From Candidatus Woesearchaeota archaeon (GTDB lineage Archaea > Nanobdellota > Nanobdellia > Woesearchaeales > UBA10216), in the NCBI GenBank assembly GCA_016180065.1, contig JACPBY010000004.1, forward strand, positions 1 to 64,000: a stretch of 64,000 nucleotides of DNA, given 5' to 3'. The notes under the pieces were generated by a model that searched no databases, had not been told where the DNA came from, and worked only from the letters and a program-made list of their open reading frames with translations. Shown here piece by piece: positions 54,624 through 62,825 of the stretch. The first letter of the stretch is position 1; the number at the start of each line of letters is the position of its first letter. The position numbers and the translations under genes are program-made.

Positions 54624-55352
54624 ATGGTACAGATTGGTCCTTGGAATTTGAATTTAACGCGACGCCAACAGACAGGTCCTACTGTCCAAGAGGGCATACA
54701 GGCAATGGTGGAAGGAATTCTCATGGCTGTTGATAACATTGCAGCTAACGGCCAGAACGTGCAACACGTGATGCAGGCGCCTTATGGCGGCGTTGCTGCT
54801 GATCCTGCAACAAACTATAGGCCAACAGTTGCAGTAGTCAGGCAGGACAACACAGAGGTTTACCATCCTCAAGGGGATGTGACAGTGCCTGAGGCAAGAA
54901 GCGGCCTTAGCAGGGCTGCATGGGACACTTCAGCGCAAACTGCTGAAACCACTGCAAGGTTGAGCCTTGACGCTATTCTTCAGCATAGAATCAACATCGG
55001 CAATGCTTTGACCCAGATAGCTGATGAGGCAGGCTTGAGAGCCATGGGCCCGCAGCAGGCAATGCAGGCTGTTCTCGGCCTTGTCGGGACACTTAACACA
55101 ACCGGCAACATGGCAACAACGATAAAGCCCAGCGACTTATATGACACTGTGAGAAGGCTTGCGATGGTTGTTGAGCTTATGCAGCCTCAGCCACCTGCCG
55201 GCGCTCAAGCACAGCCAAACCCTGTGCTTGAAGGGCTGAACCAGTGCCTGGCCGCAAACAGGTTCATGGCACAGCGAAGGCAGGATGTGCAGTACCAGCT
55301 GCCTACACAGACAGCAGCTACAGTCATGCTTGCCCAGTATGCAATACGCTGA
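54624..55352 (+). CDS. Hypothetical helical protein (242 aa)
   Basis: I do not recognise this protein. It is mainly helical and rich in Ala, Gln, Thr and Met (VQEGIQAMVEGILMAVDNIAANGQ, then LDAILQHRINIGNALTQIADEAGL), with no signal peptide or Cys pair. It has strong promoter and ribosome-binding signals and a clear T-run terminator, which suggests high expression as a single gene. It shares the Gln/Ala-rich style of the TPR protein downstream. Confidence 0.65.
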   Translation: MVQIGPWNLNLTRRQQTGPTVQEGIQAMVEGILMAVDNIAANGQNVQHVMQAPYGGVAADPATNYRPTVAVVRQDNTEVYHPQGDVTVPEARSGLSRAAWDTSAQTAETTARLSLDAILQHRINIGNALTQIADEAGLRAMGPQQAMQAVLGLVGTLNTTGNMATTIKPSDLYDTVRRLAMVVELMQPQPPAGAQAQPNPVLEGLNQCLAANRFMAQRRQDVQYQLPTQTAATVMLAQYAIR

Positions 55353-55376
55353 GGGCTTTTTTTTTATTTTTTTAAT
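55353..55376 (+). terminator. T-run terminator
   Basis: Nine consecutive T, an A and seven more T (55357-55373) follow within six bases of the stop codon. Confidence 0.7.
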
Positions 55377-55397
55377 TTAAACAAGGAGCTGCTTTCA

Positions 55398-56657
55398 ATG
55401 AGTCAGATACGCTTTAATGAAATTGCAAGTCCTGGCGAAAGGATGGTTAGAGGAAACCTTATTGCTGCCAGGGCCCTGCACGTTCTTGACGGCCAAGACC
55501 ACTACGGAAACGTGGTCCAAGCTGAAGTTGTTGACTCCGGATTGGAAATTCACATTGCAGAAGCCAGAGGGCCTTTCTCACCAGCAACAGCTGCAGTGAT
55601 GGCGCAGGCAAACCAGGCAGCACAGGCAGCTTACGATACTGCGATGCAGCCGGTAAGGCAGAGAAGGGCGCAGATAGGAGCGCTCCTGCAAACCATTGAA
55701 ACGGTCATGGCAGGCCCGAGGGACCAGCAAACCGTAACAGGCATTCAGCAAAACCTTAGGCTGCTCAGGAGCCTCGCCATTGTTGATGTTTCAATAAACT
55801 ACGCCGATGTGAGGGCTGACAACACAAGGCTCAGGCACGAGGCGCAGCAGCTTGTTTCTCAGGGTGAGCTTGCAGCCATGCCCGTTACTGAGTTTCTTGA
55901 TGACATTCTGCAGGCACAAGGACCCCGCGGGCAAATCCCATTAGGCGTTGAGCACGGTGTAAGGGACTACTTTTTTGTCAACAACTTGCTCAGAGGCGAG
56001 GCGTGGGGCTACCTGTTCTCAGAGACAGGGTTGCTTCTGCTTGAAGGCGGAAAGCATAACGAGGCGTTGGGTGAGCTGGCTATGGCAGTTCAGCTTGGCT
56101 ATGACGACCCTTCTGTCAAGCTTGGCATCGGAGAGGCTTACCAAGGCCTTGGTGATACAGGCCAGGCAATAGGCGCATACACCGCGGCATTAGCAGACTC
56201 CCCGATGAATCCTGAAGCGCTTGAGGCTTTGACAGGGCTGCACAGGCAAAAGGCAGCACAAACGCGCAGGAGAGTTGAGCCTCAGGTTGTGCCTTACGCT
56301 GCAATGGTTGATGCAAGGGACAACCTTGGCCCTGAAGAGATACAGGCATCAAGCGCAACACAGCAGCAAAAGGCATCACAGCTTTACACTCTTGGCGCAG
56401 CCTACCTGTCAATCAAGCCAGTGCACCCTTCACTTGGGCTTGAGCTTCTTCAAAAATCGTTAGCCCTTGACCCTAACCGGAAGGAAACCCATCTCTGGAT
56501 TGCTGATGCTTGCAGCACGCTTAGGTATGCTGCCGGAACCCAGCCTTCTTTATCCCAGCAAGATTATAGCCCGCTTGGGGCGCTGCTGGCATCAGTGCCA
56601 GGCCCATCACAAATAATGCGAAGGGGCTTAAGCGCTGTTCGCAGGGCAATGACTTAA
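55398..56657 (+). CDS. TPR-repeat protein
   Basis: A 419-residue protein. The N-terminal third is helical (VMAQANQAAQAAYDTAMQPVRQRRAQIGALLQTIE). From about residue 205 come tetratricopeptide repeats: AWGYLFSETGLLLLEGGKHNEALGELAMAVQLG, VKLGIGEAYQGLGDTGQAIGAYTAALADSP, and a later pair with YTLGAAYLSIKP and LELLQKSLALDPNRKE. Such repeats hold partner proteins. The ribosome-binding site is aaggag before the ATG. The stop overlaps the end of the convergent membrane protein by four bases. Confidence 0.75.
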   Translation: MSQIRFNEIASPGERMVRGNLIAARALHVLDGQDHYGNVVQAEVVDSGLEIHIAEARGPFSPATAAVMAQANQAAQAAYDTAMQPVRQRRAQIGALLQTIETVMAGPRDQQTVTGIQQNLRLLRSLAIVDVSINYADVRADNTRLRHEAQQLVSQGELAAMPVTEFLDDILQAQGPRGQIPLGVEHGVRDYFFVNNLLRGEAWGYLFSETGLLLLEGGKHNEALGELAMAVQLGYDDPSVKLGIGEAYQGLGDTGQAIGAYTAALADSPMNPEALEALTGLHRQKAAQTRRRVEPQVVPYAAMVDARDNLGPEEIQASSATQQQKASQLYTLGAAYLSIKPVHPSLGLELLQKSLALDPNRKETHLWIADACSTLRYAAGTQPSLSQQDYSPLGALLASVPGPSQIMRRGLSAVRRAMT

Positions 56658-58249
56658 ATCCTGAAGCCAGCCAGATTTTTAAGCGCCTGATTAGACCTGC
56701 CTTTCACGCCTCCTCCCAGCGCCTGGAACTCGTTCCGCAGCAGCTTGTCAAAAACCTGCAGCACACTTCTAAGCTTTTGGTCAAGGCTGTTTACTCTTTT
56801 AAGGATGTCCTGGGATTGCTGTATGCCCGGCTGCTGCACCTGGGCCATTTTCAGCAAAGAGTTAAGGTGCGTGACAACATCGTTAAGCTGGGGTCTCCAA
56901 AGCTGGCCGCGCTTTGCAAGCGCCTTCATGTTAATAAGCAGGTTGTCAAGGCTTGTAATCTCCTGCTTCGTTTGGTCAGCGATTGCCTCTAGCTGCCTTA
57001 CTGCAGGCAGCAATATGTTTCTCTTATCCTGCTCCAGCCTCTCGAAATCTTTTATTTCCTTGTCTATCATCTCAACGTCTTTCTTAACCTGGCCTGTAAG
57101 ACTGTGAGTTGCGATGAACCTGTTCCTGTCACTGCCAATCACCAGCGACACTTGCCCTACAATCTTTAGAATACGGGCATCTTCCTGCGAGTTCTTAATG
57201 AGGTCATTAACCTCTTGTATTAATGCCTGGCGTTCCATCTTTGCAAAAGTGTCAGCAGCCTGGACGCGGCTGAACAGCTTCCCTACATATTGCTGGTACT
57301 TCTCCCTAAGCTCCTTTACCTTGCTTTCTGTTGCAGGGTTAAGCTGTCCCCCCTTGACCTGCGCCATGACCTTCTCCAGCTCAATTTCAACCCTTTCAAG
57401 CTCTTCAGCGAGCCCTATGGCGTTCTGGATGCTCTCCTTAAACTGCTGCACGTCCTTTATCTCAGCCCTGCCAAGCCTTTTTGCAAAGTCATCAAGCTTT
57501 GTTTCATACTGCTCCACATTGCCAATCTGCCTTACGTCTTCCTCAGTCTTCTTGAAATGGTCCTTTACAGCTGCTGCCGTATCTTTGCCTTTTTCTGCAA
57601 GCCCTTTTTCAAAATCCTGTTTTCCAAAGAACCCGCCGCTAAAAAGATGCCCAACACCCTTGATGATGCTGTAAAGAAGGCCGATGGTTGCAATAATAAA
57701 GCCGATGTTTAAGCCCAAAACAAGGAACCCTGCAGCGGGGTTTTCAGAGGTCTCAGCCAGACTCTTAAGCGTGTTAATGAGGTCATTGGCGAGGAAATTA
57801 AGCAATGCATAAGTGCCCAGATAGGCGAAGGAGAATGCAGGCACTTTGTGAGCCCCCATGCCGCTGGCAAACTTGAAAATCAAAGCGCCAAAGATAAATG
57901 CCACGAAAAGCCCTGCGAAAGGCCCGAGAGAACCAAGGTTCCAGCCTGCCCTTGACTCGTAAACAGCCAATGCAACAGCAAGTATGGCCCCAACTACAAT
58001 GCCCAGCTTTGACCCCTGGCCCTCGAACTGTTTCTGAAGCGCCATCCTGCTTATGATTATGAATAAGAACAGGTAAGCGGTCATGTCAAGCCAGAACCAG
58101 TGCTTGTTGTAGAAACCCTCGCCATCAAAACCCTCAAGCATCTTGAAGGAGGTGTCAAACACATTGGCAGCTGCAACAGCCTGAACAGTAATTATCGAGA
58201 AGAGCAGCAGCAGGAGCAACTGCTTCTTATTAAGCCTGCCAAAGTTCAT
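56654..58249 (-). CDS. Membrane protein with long cytoplasmic coiled-coil domain
   Basis: A 531-residue protein. A signal-like N-terminal helix (KKQLLLLLLFSIITVQAVAA) is followed by five or six membrane segments up to about residue 200. A soluble helical domain of some 320 residues then has strong coiled-coil character (GLAEELERVEIELEKVMAQVKGG, YETKLDDFAKRLGRAEIK). There is no catalytic motif. The layout resembles membrane-anchored scaffold proteins; function unknown. It lies downstream of the small duplicated membrane protein on the same strand. Confidence 0.7.
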   Translation of the reverse strand: MNFGRLNKKQLLLLLLFSIITVQAVAAANVFDTSFKMLEGFDGEGFYNKHWFWLDMTAYLFLFIIISRMALQKQFEGQGSKLGIVVGAILAVALAVYESRAGWNLGSLGPFAGLFVAFIFGALIFKFASGMGAHKVPAFSFAYLGTYALLNFLANDLINTLKSLAETSENPAAGFLVLGLNIGFIIATIGLLYSIIKGVGHLFSGGFFGKQDFEKGLAEKGKDTAAAVKDHFKKTEEDVRQIGNVEQYETKLDDFAKRLGRAEIKDVQQFKESIQNAIGLAEELERVEIELEKVMAQVKGGQLNPATESKVKELREKYQQYVGKLFSRVQAADTFAKMERQALIQEVNDLIKNSQEDARILKIVGQVSLVIGSDRNRFIATHSLTGQVKKDVEMIDKEIKDFERLEQDKRNILLPAVRQLEAIADQTKQEITSLDNLLINMKALAKRGQLWRPQLNDVVTHLNSLLKMAQVQQPGIQQSQDILKRVNSLDQKLRSVLQVFDKLLRNEFQALGGGVKGRSNQALKNLAGFRI

Positions 58250-58292
58250 ATTCAGTATGCACCGGTTTTTTTGTCTTAAATCCTAGTTTGGC

Positions 58293-58700
58293 CTACATCC
58301 CCTGAGTGCCGCCGTAAAGCAGCAGCCCTCCTGTTGCAACATAGAGGACATTCATTATGATTTGCGCAAGCTGCGGGATGTTAAAGCCGATAACGCCCAA
58401 GCTGTTAAGCAGCGGGATAAGGCCAATAGCAAGGAGAGCCAGCGCCATGATGAACGTTGCAGGGGTAAGCATAGCGCCTATGCCCATAGCCATGCCCATG
58501 CTGCCCTCGCTGATAGCATCCCACAGCAGGATTACTGCCCCGATTATGCTGATGACATGCAGCACAATATTCGGCAAAGCAGGTATTGAGAAGCCAATAA
58601 CCTTGAACTGGTTAAGGAGCGGAATGATGCCAAAAGCCAGGAACACAAGCCCAAGGATAAGGCTTACTGGCTTCCTCGGGCCCATCATGCCCATTCCCAT
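58293..58700 (-). CDS. Small membrane protein made of two repeats
   Basis: A protein of about 135 residues with four membrane helices in two matching halves: SLILGLVFLAFGIIPLLNQFKVIGFSIPAL and FIMALALLAIGLIPLLNSLGVIGFNIPQL. This internal duplication is obvious by eye. I used the ATG at 58700 (MGMGMMGPRKP); a GTG at 58760 would add 20 residues. It precedes the coiled-coil membrane protein by about 40 bases. Unknown function. Confidence 0.65.
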   Translation of the reverse strand: MGMGMMGPRKPVSLILGLVFLAFGIIPLLNQFKVIGFSIPALPNIVLHVISIIGAVILLWDAISEGSMGMAMGIGAMLTPATFIMALALLAIGLIPLLNSLGVIGFNIPQLAQIIMNVLYVATGGLLLYGGTQGM

Positions 58701-58831
58701 TCCAAACTGGGCTTTTCTGCCAGCTAAACAGCCAAGTAGCGAAAATGCTATTTTACACACCTCTTAAAACCGCTTTTACATTTTACTGCTGCCCATGTTT
58801 TTAAATGTTTCGCAACACCGCAGCAGCTGCT

Positions 58832-59227
58832 TTACCATGAGTTAACAGCCAGGTCAGGGATATTCTTGAAGTCTTTTATGTTTCTGGTTATAAGTATGCT
58901 GTTGTTTGCCTTGCAGATACTTGCTATCATCAAAGCCATTTCTTGCGTCATGAGCCCTTTTGTTTTTAGCAGCGCAAAGTCCTTTCCGAACAAAATGCAG
59001 CTCAATCGGCTTTGGCTTAGGAGCGTTACAGTGTTCAGGAAGCCGTTAAGCACAGCTAGGTTAGCTTCCTTCTGCTCGGACAGGTAGAAGCCTTTGCAGA
59101 GTTCACAGAGCGTTATTGTAGTTATGGCTATTTCAAAACCCTCATTTTTCAGCTGTTGGATCTTACCTGTAATGCTTTCAGAACCTCTAAAGTGGTCAAT
59201 AACAATGTTAGTGTCTAAGCAGTGCAT
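58832..59227 (-). CDS. vapC: VapC-type PIN-domain toxin
   Basis: A 131-residue PIN ribonuclease toxin. The acidic residues are in CLDTNIVIDHFRG (first Asp), TLCELCKGF (Glu) and the C-terminal ILITRNIKDFKNIPDL (Asp). It begins with ATG overlapping the antitoxin stop (TGATG), which couples translation. Together with 59227-59466 it forms a VapBC pair divergent from the AbrB-PemK pair. Confidence 0.88.
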   Translation of the reverse strand: MHCLDTNIVIDHFRGSESITGKIQQLKNEGFEIAITTITLCELCKGFYLSEQKEANLAVLNGFLNTVTLLSQSRLSCILFGKDFALLKTKGLMTQEMALMIASICKANNSILITRNIKDFKNIPDLAVNSW

Positions 59228-59466
59228 CAAAACTTGACCGTCCGAAGTTTAAACTTTTTCCTGTCTTCATAAATCATTTTTTCAATCTTGTCAAGCTCTT
59301 CCTTGCTGCCGACCCACTTGCCGGCAAAGTCCATTATGGAGCCTTTTTTCTTATCAGCGGCTATCTTGTTAACTACTTCTGAAAAAGATTCTCCTTCCTC
59401 CTTCAGCGATTTCAGCCTCTCGTACGCCTCATCTGAAAGCGAAATAACCCTTGTCACAACATGCAT
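59227..59466 (-). CDS. vapB: VapB-type antitoxin (DUF217-like)
   Basis: A 79-residue antitoxin. The N-terminal VTRVISLSDEAYERLKSLKEEGESFSEVVNKI is the ribbon-helix-helix-like antitoxin pattern often paired with archaeal VapC. The C-terminus (DFAGKWVGSKEELDKIEKMIYEDRKK) is the toxin-binding tail. The ATG at 59466 lies inside a palindrome beside the TATA box. A GTG at 59457 is an alternative start that would place the palindrome wholly upstream of the gene. Confidence 0.82.
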   Translation of the reverse strand: MHVVTRVISLSDEAYERLKSLKEEGESFSEVVNKIAADKKKGSIMDFAGKWVGSKEELDKIEKMIYEDRKKFKLRTVKF

Positions 59467-59488
59467 GTATGCATGCATGTATATAAAT
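59459..59488 (-). promoter_or_regulatory. VapBC operator palindrome and TATA box
   Basis: Perfect inverted arms ACATGCATG (59459-59467) and CATGCATGT (59472-59480) with a 4-base centre lie directly next to the minus-strand TATA (atttatatac, 59479-59488). Antitoxin binding here would block its own promoter. Confidence 0.6.
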
Positions 59489-59584
59489 CTTTGGATTTGC
59501 TTTGCAGTCTGTCTTGTAACCAAAAGCTTTATATTCTTACTTTTCTTACAAATAACGAAGTATGGTGCACGGAGGCTGTTGAAA

Positions 59585-59833
59585 ATGGAGCTGCTGGAGA
59601 TGAGAAGTGCAAAGATAACAAAAAAGGGCCAGATTGCAATTCCGAAAAGCGTGAGAAAAATTGAAGGGTTTAGCGAAGGCTCAAAGGTGGCAATACTCGC
59701 GTTTTGCGATAGGGTTGAGTTAAAGCCTATGAACCAAATCACCAAGGCTGCACTCACGGCATTGGCAAGCGAAAAAGTGCTTGCAAAGGATTGGGACACC
59801 AAAGAGGAAGACGATGCATGGAAAAGCCTGTGA
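59585..59833 (+). CDS. AbrB/MazE-like antitoxin
   Basis: An 82-residue protein. MRSAKITKKGQIAIPKSVRKIEGFSEGSKVAILAFCDRVELKPM is the AbrB/SpoVT swapped-hairpin DNA-binding fold; the tail (LASEKVLAKDWDTKEEDDAWKSL) is the acidic toxin-binding part. A TATA-like ctttatattc lies near 59527-59536. It overlaps the toxin gene by 16 bases and is divergent from vapBC. Confidence 0.85.
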   Translation: MELLEMRSAKITKKGQIAIPKSVRKIEGFSEGSKVAILAFCDRVELKPMNQITKAALTALASEKVLAKDWDTKEEDDAWKSL

Positions 59834-60150
59834 AAGGGGATGTAGTTATCGTACCGTTTCCGTTTTCCGACCTGAGCGCCTCAAAGAAAAGACCCGCACT
59901 TGTGATTGCATCTTTAACCGGAAACGACATCATTCTTTGCCAGATAACAAGCAAAAAGAAATTTGATGGCTATTCAATAAGCCTTAGTGATGCTGATTTT
60001 GAAAAAGGAAAGCTGAACGTGCCAAGCAGGATAAGGCCAAACAGGATGTTTACTGCAGAAGAGTCCATAGTTCTATACAAAGCAGGCTCGCTTCGGCAGG
60101 GGAAAATTAATGAGGTTGAAGAAGCACTGGTCAGGATAATAAGGAGTTAA
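59818..60150 (+). CDS. PemK/MazF-type toxin
   Basis: A 110-residue mRNA-interferase-like toxin: KGDVVIVPFPFSDLSASKKRPALVIAS is the PemK/MazF N-terminal hallmark, followed by DIILCQITS and VPSRIRPNRMFTAEESIVLYKAG. ATG 59818 lies within the antitoxin 3' end. Family members cut single-stranded mRNA. The stop overlaps the next start by one base (TAATG). Confidence 0.87.
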   Translation: MEKPVKGDVVIVPFPFSDLSASKKRPALVIASLTGNDIILCQITSKKKFDGYSISLSDADFEKGKLNVPSRIRPNRMFTAEESIVLYKAGSLRQGKINEVEEALVRIIRS

Positions 60151-60977
60151 TGAGGTTCTGCATGCGCTTCATCACAGCAGCAAGCGTAAAGCTTAAACCG
60201 AGAAATCCGGACAGCCACAAGGGCGAAAACGGCAGGGTTCTGGTCATAGCCGGCTCAATTGACTATGTTGGTGCAGCTTACCTTGCAGGCATGGCCGCTT
60301 TTCGTTCTGGAGCTGATGCTGTCGTTGTTGCTGCCCCGGAAAAGGCTGCGTGGGCAATCAACTGCCTTTCTCCAGACTTCATTACCAAGAAGTTTAAGGG
60401 CGACTTTTTCACAGAATCAGCAGCAAAAGAAATTATTGAGCTGGGCAAAAAGTTTGACGTTACTTTGATTGGCAACGGCATCGGCAGGAATGTTGCGACG
60501 CTGAAATTTGCTGCAGCAGCCTGCAAAAAGATTAGCGGCTGCAAGGTCATTGATGCTGACGCAATAGCAGCAGTAAGGCTTCAGGACGTGCAGAACGCGA
60601 TATTCACGCCGCACTATGCAGAGTACGATTTGCTGCTGCGAAATACCGGAGTTGCCGGGAAACAGCTGCAAAATGCTGTTGGCAGCAACGTCGTGCTTCT
60701 GAAAGGCAGGATTGACAGGATTGTTTCCAAAGACAAATCAGCCTACAACAAAACAGGCAACGCAGGAATGACTGTTGGCGGAACAGGAGATGTCCTCGCA
60801 GGGCTCTGTGCGGGATTGCTGGCCCAGGAGAAAGACCTGTTCAAATCAGCCTGCGCAGCTGCCTATGCTAATGGAAAAGCCGGCGACCTGCTGCTGAAGA
60901 AATACGGCTACGGCTTCACGGCAAGCGACCTGCTTAACGAGCTGCCGGCTGTGCTGAAGGGGCTGTGGGGCGTTTAG
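60150..60977 (+). CDS. nnrD: ADP/ATP-dependent NAD(P)H-hydrate dehydratase
   Basis: A 275-residue repair enzyme of the ribokinase-like YjeF C-terminal/CARKD family, which restores hydrated NAD(P)H. Family marks: HKGENGRVLVIAGSIDYVGAAYLAGMAAFRSGADAV, IGNGIGRN, the TPHYAEYDLL loop, and the C-terminal GMTVGGTGDVLAGLCAGLLAQ with catalytic Asp. The epimerase partner domain is absent here. It may start at ATG 60150 or 60162. It is co-transcribed with the toxin-antitoxin pair in front. Confidence 0.9.
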   Translation: MRFCMRFITAASVKLKPRNPDSHKGENGRVLVIAGSIDYVGAAYLAGMAAFRSGADAVVVAAPEKAAWAINCLSPDFITKKFKGDFFTESAAKEIIELGKKFDVTLIGNGIGRNVATLKFAAAACKKISGCKVIDADAIAAVRLQDVQNAIFTPHYAEYDLLLRNTGVAGKQLQNAVGSNVVLLKGRIDRIVSKDKSAYNKTGNAGMTVGGTGDVLAGLCAGLLAQEKDLFKSACAAAYANGKAGDLLLKKYGYGFTASDLLNELPAVLKGLWGV

Positions 60978-60979
60978 TT

Positions 60980-61129
60980 TTACCAAACTGAAACGCCTCG
61001 TTGGTATTGTGCCAAATCAGTTCCAATCTGGGCATCCTTACATATTTTTCTCATGTGCGATAGCATCCCAGCAAGCCCTTTGACTTGTTTAGCGCAGCGA
61101 TCCCAAAACGGGTCGTAAAGATTAAGCAT
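60980..61129 (-). CDS. Possible small protein (49 aa)
   Basis: A 49-codon frame starting MLNLYDPFWDRCAKQV, helical, with two Cys residues. It begins 8 bases after the stop of the gene upstream on the same strand, so it could be the second gene of that operon. There is no recognised family; it is short enough that chance cannot be excluded. Confidence 0.35.
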   Translation of the reverse strand: MLNLYDPFWDRCAKQVKGLAGMLSHMRKICKDAQIGTDLAQYQRGVSVW

Positions 61130-61137
61130 GATGTTTT

Positions 61138-61737
61138 CTATTTTTGGACCCTGAACGCATAGTTAACCTGGTAATTCACGGGCGTATCCTTATTCACAAA
61201 AAAAGCCTGAAGATAAAAAACCTCATTGCCCGAGAGTCCGATAACATCGTTCTGCCCATAGTTCTTACCAGTCTGGAAAACTGCCGACATTGAAGAAGTC
61301 GATGACTTGCACCCGTCTGCCCAGATATCATCGGCGAGATACCCTGAACCTGCAAAGGGTTTAACAGTTCTAAAAGAAGGGTCAAATATGACAGCATTTC
61401 CTTTTAGTAATGCATCTTTGGCTGCTTTGCCAGACAAGGATTCGCCTCTATCAACAACCCTTTTATCCGTAATTGCCAAAAAATAATGCGTTCCATTTCT
61501 GACTGTTTTTTTTAAACCATGAACACTTGGAGCCAGCCTTCGTTTGCCGAAAAAAACAAGGTCTGCGCCACATACCCGATAAATCCTCCCTTCGCCATAA
61601 AGGTTTCCAAAGCCTTTGTCACTGATAATGTCCAGAAAAGCCTGATTGTTAAGTTCTGTGCAAACCCCTTCGTGAGCATAGCCTTCAGGAGAGTAAAACC
61701 TGTCAAAAACAATCGCGTCCTGCGAAGGAAAAAGCAT
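61138..61737 (-). CDS. Hypothetical protein, possibly truncated at its start
   Basis: A 199-residue protein of unknown family, beta-rich, with segments DRFYSPEGYAHEGVCTELNNQAFL and ADLVFFGKRRLAPSVHGLKK. Sequence upstream of the ATG at 61737 continues to look protein-like in the same frame (RGLEWVVRLPPP) back to an in-frame TAG at 61795-61797. An ATG at 61833, 10 bases after the expected start site of a TATA box at 61864-61872, opens the same frame before that TAG. The gene may carry a nonsense mutation or read through it. Confidence 0.5.
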   Translation of the reverse strand: MLFPSQDAIVFDRFYSPEGYAHEGVCTELNNQAFLDIISDKGFGNLYGEGRIYRVCGADLVFFGKRRLAPSVHGLKKTVRNGTHYFLAITDKRVVDRGESLSGKAAKDALLKGNAVIFDPSFRTVKPFAGSGYLADDIWADGCKSSTSSMSAVFQTGKNYGQNDVIGLSGNEVFYLQAFFVNKDTPVNYQVNYAFRVQK

Positions 61738-61980
61738 CGGAGGTGGCAGCCTTACTACCCACTCAAGACCGCGATAAGTGTAATTCAGTGTAATCTATTT
61801 CAGTTTATCCGTTAAGCATTGCCGATTTCCCATTTTTTGTCGCTGCCGGGATAATCAACACCACTATTTAAATGTTTCTATTTTTAACTACTTAATAGTG
61901 ATAACATAATGAGGCACATTTGGCGCTGGTTATTGCCAAAAGTAAAGAGTATAGCGCAAAATACTTAGAAATTTAGTAAA

Positions 61981-61990
61981 CTTTATAAAT
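61981..61990 (+). promoter_or_regulatory. TATA box of the AbrB-VapC operon
   Basis: The element tttataaata lies about 25 bases before the ATG at 62013, giving a nearly leaderless message. The stretch 61840-61980 upstream holds the minus-strand TATA for the unknown gene and nothing else that I recognise. Confidence 0.6.
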
Positions 61991-62012
61991 ACTAACATTC
62001 TTAGTAAATTCC

Positions 62013-62309
62013 ATGAGTGAGATGACGACAGTAACAAGAGGAAGCCAGATAACCCTTACAAAAGAGGTAAGGGAGAAAGTAGGCATTGCTGAAGGAGACA
62101 AGGTAATGCTGAACGTGATTGGCAACACCATTGTCGTGGCAAAAAGGGACCCTTCTGTGTTTGGCAACATCGAACCTTTCCTGCCAGCTAATTTTGAGAA
62201 TGTTCTGAAAATGTTCAGAACTGATTCACGAAAGCGGCTTGAGCGTCTTGGAATAATTCCACCAGGCACAGGAAAGGAGAAGAGTGTGCCGAAAGAGGGG
62301 GAAAGTTGA
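62013..62309 (+). CDS. AbrB-type antitoxin
   Basis: A 98-residue protein: TTVTRGSQITLTKEVREKVGIAEGDKVMLNVIGNTIVVAKR is the AbrB/MazE-like DNA-binding half; the C-terminal half (FLPANFENVLKMFRTDSRKRLERLGIIPPG) should wrap the toxin. It overlaps the toxin gene at TTGA. It forms a VapBC-like pair with the following PIN protein. Confidence 0.85.
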   Translation: MSEMTTVTRGSQITLTKEVREKVGIAEGDKVMLNVIGNTIVVAKRDPSVFGNIEPFLPANFENVLKMFRTDSRKRLERLGIIPPGTGKEKSVPKEGES

Positions 62310-62734
62310 GGATTCTGCTGGATACGAACGTGCTGATTGAGCTTGAGCGGCGTAACAAAGAAGCCGCTGAACTGCTTGCAGAACTTTCTGCTAGCGGCGA
62401 GGAGCTCTTGGTGAGCGTGGTAGTTGTGTCTGAGCTGCTGACAGGTCCCTATTTGACTGGACAGGAAAGGGCTTTGGCATCTGCAAAAAGGCTGCTGAGC
62501 CAGTTTAATGTTGTAGAATTGAATCAGCCAATAACTGAGACAATTGCACAGTACATGGCCTATCTGGCGTCCAAAGGCACGCCTCTTGAGTATCAGGACG
62601 TCGCCATAGCAGCCACCTTCGCAGTCACCAAATCCGACTTTTTGATAACGCAGAACAAAAAGCATTTTGAAGCTATCCCTGAAGTTGGCAATAAGGCACG
62701 GACAGTTTCAGAGTTCAGAAAAATCTACAAATGA
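62306..62734 (+). CDS. PIN-domain (VapC-like) toxin
   Basis: A 142-residue PIN ribonuclease. The acidic residues lie in ILLDTNVLIELERRN, VSELLTG, EYQDVAIAA and SDFLITQNKKH. It starts at TTG 62306, overlapping the antitoxin stop, with gaggggga upstream as ribosome-binding site. It is the third toxin-antitoxin pair within four kilobases. Confidence 0.88.
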   Translation: MRILLDTNVLIELERRNKEAAELLAELSASGEELLVSVVVVSELLTGPYLTGQERALASAKRLLSQFNVVELNQPITETIAQYMAYLASKGTPLEYQDVAIAATFAVTKSDFLITQNKKHFEAIPEVGNKARTVSEFRKIYK

Positions 62735-62825
62735 AAATTTCAATATCCGAAAGTAAAACATTTATATATCAGTTTATTAATTAGTATACTGGCGATAGTT
62801 GGATTGCTGCGGAAAAGAGGAGAAG

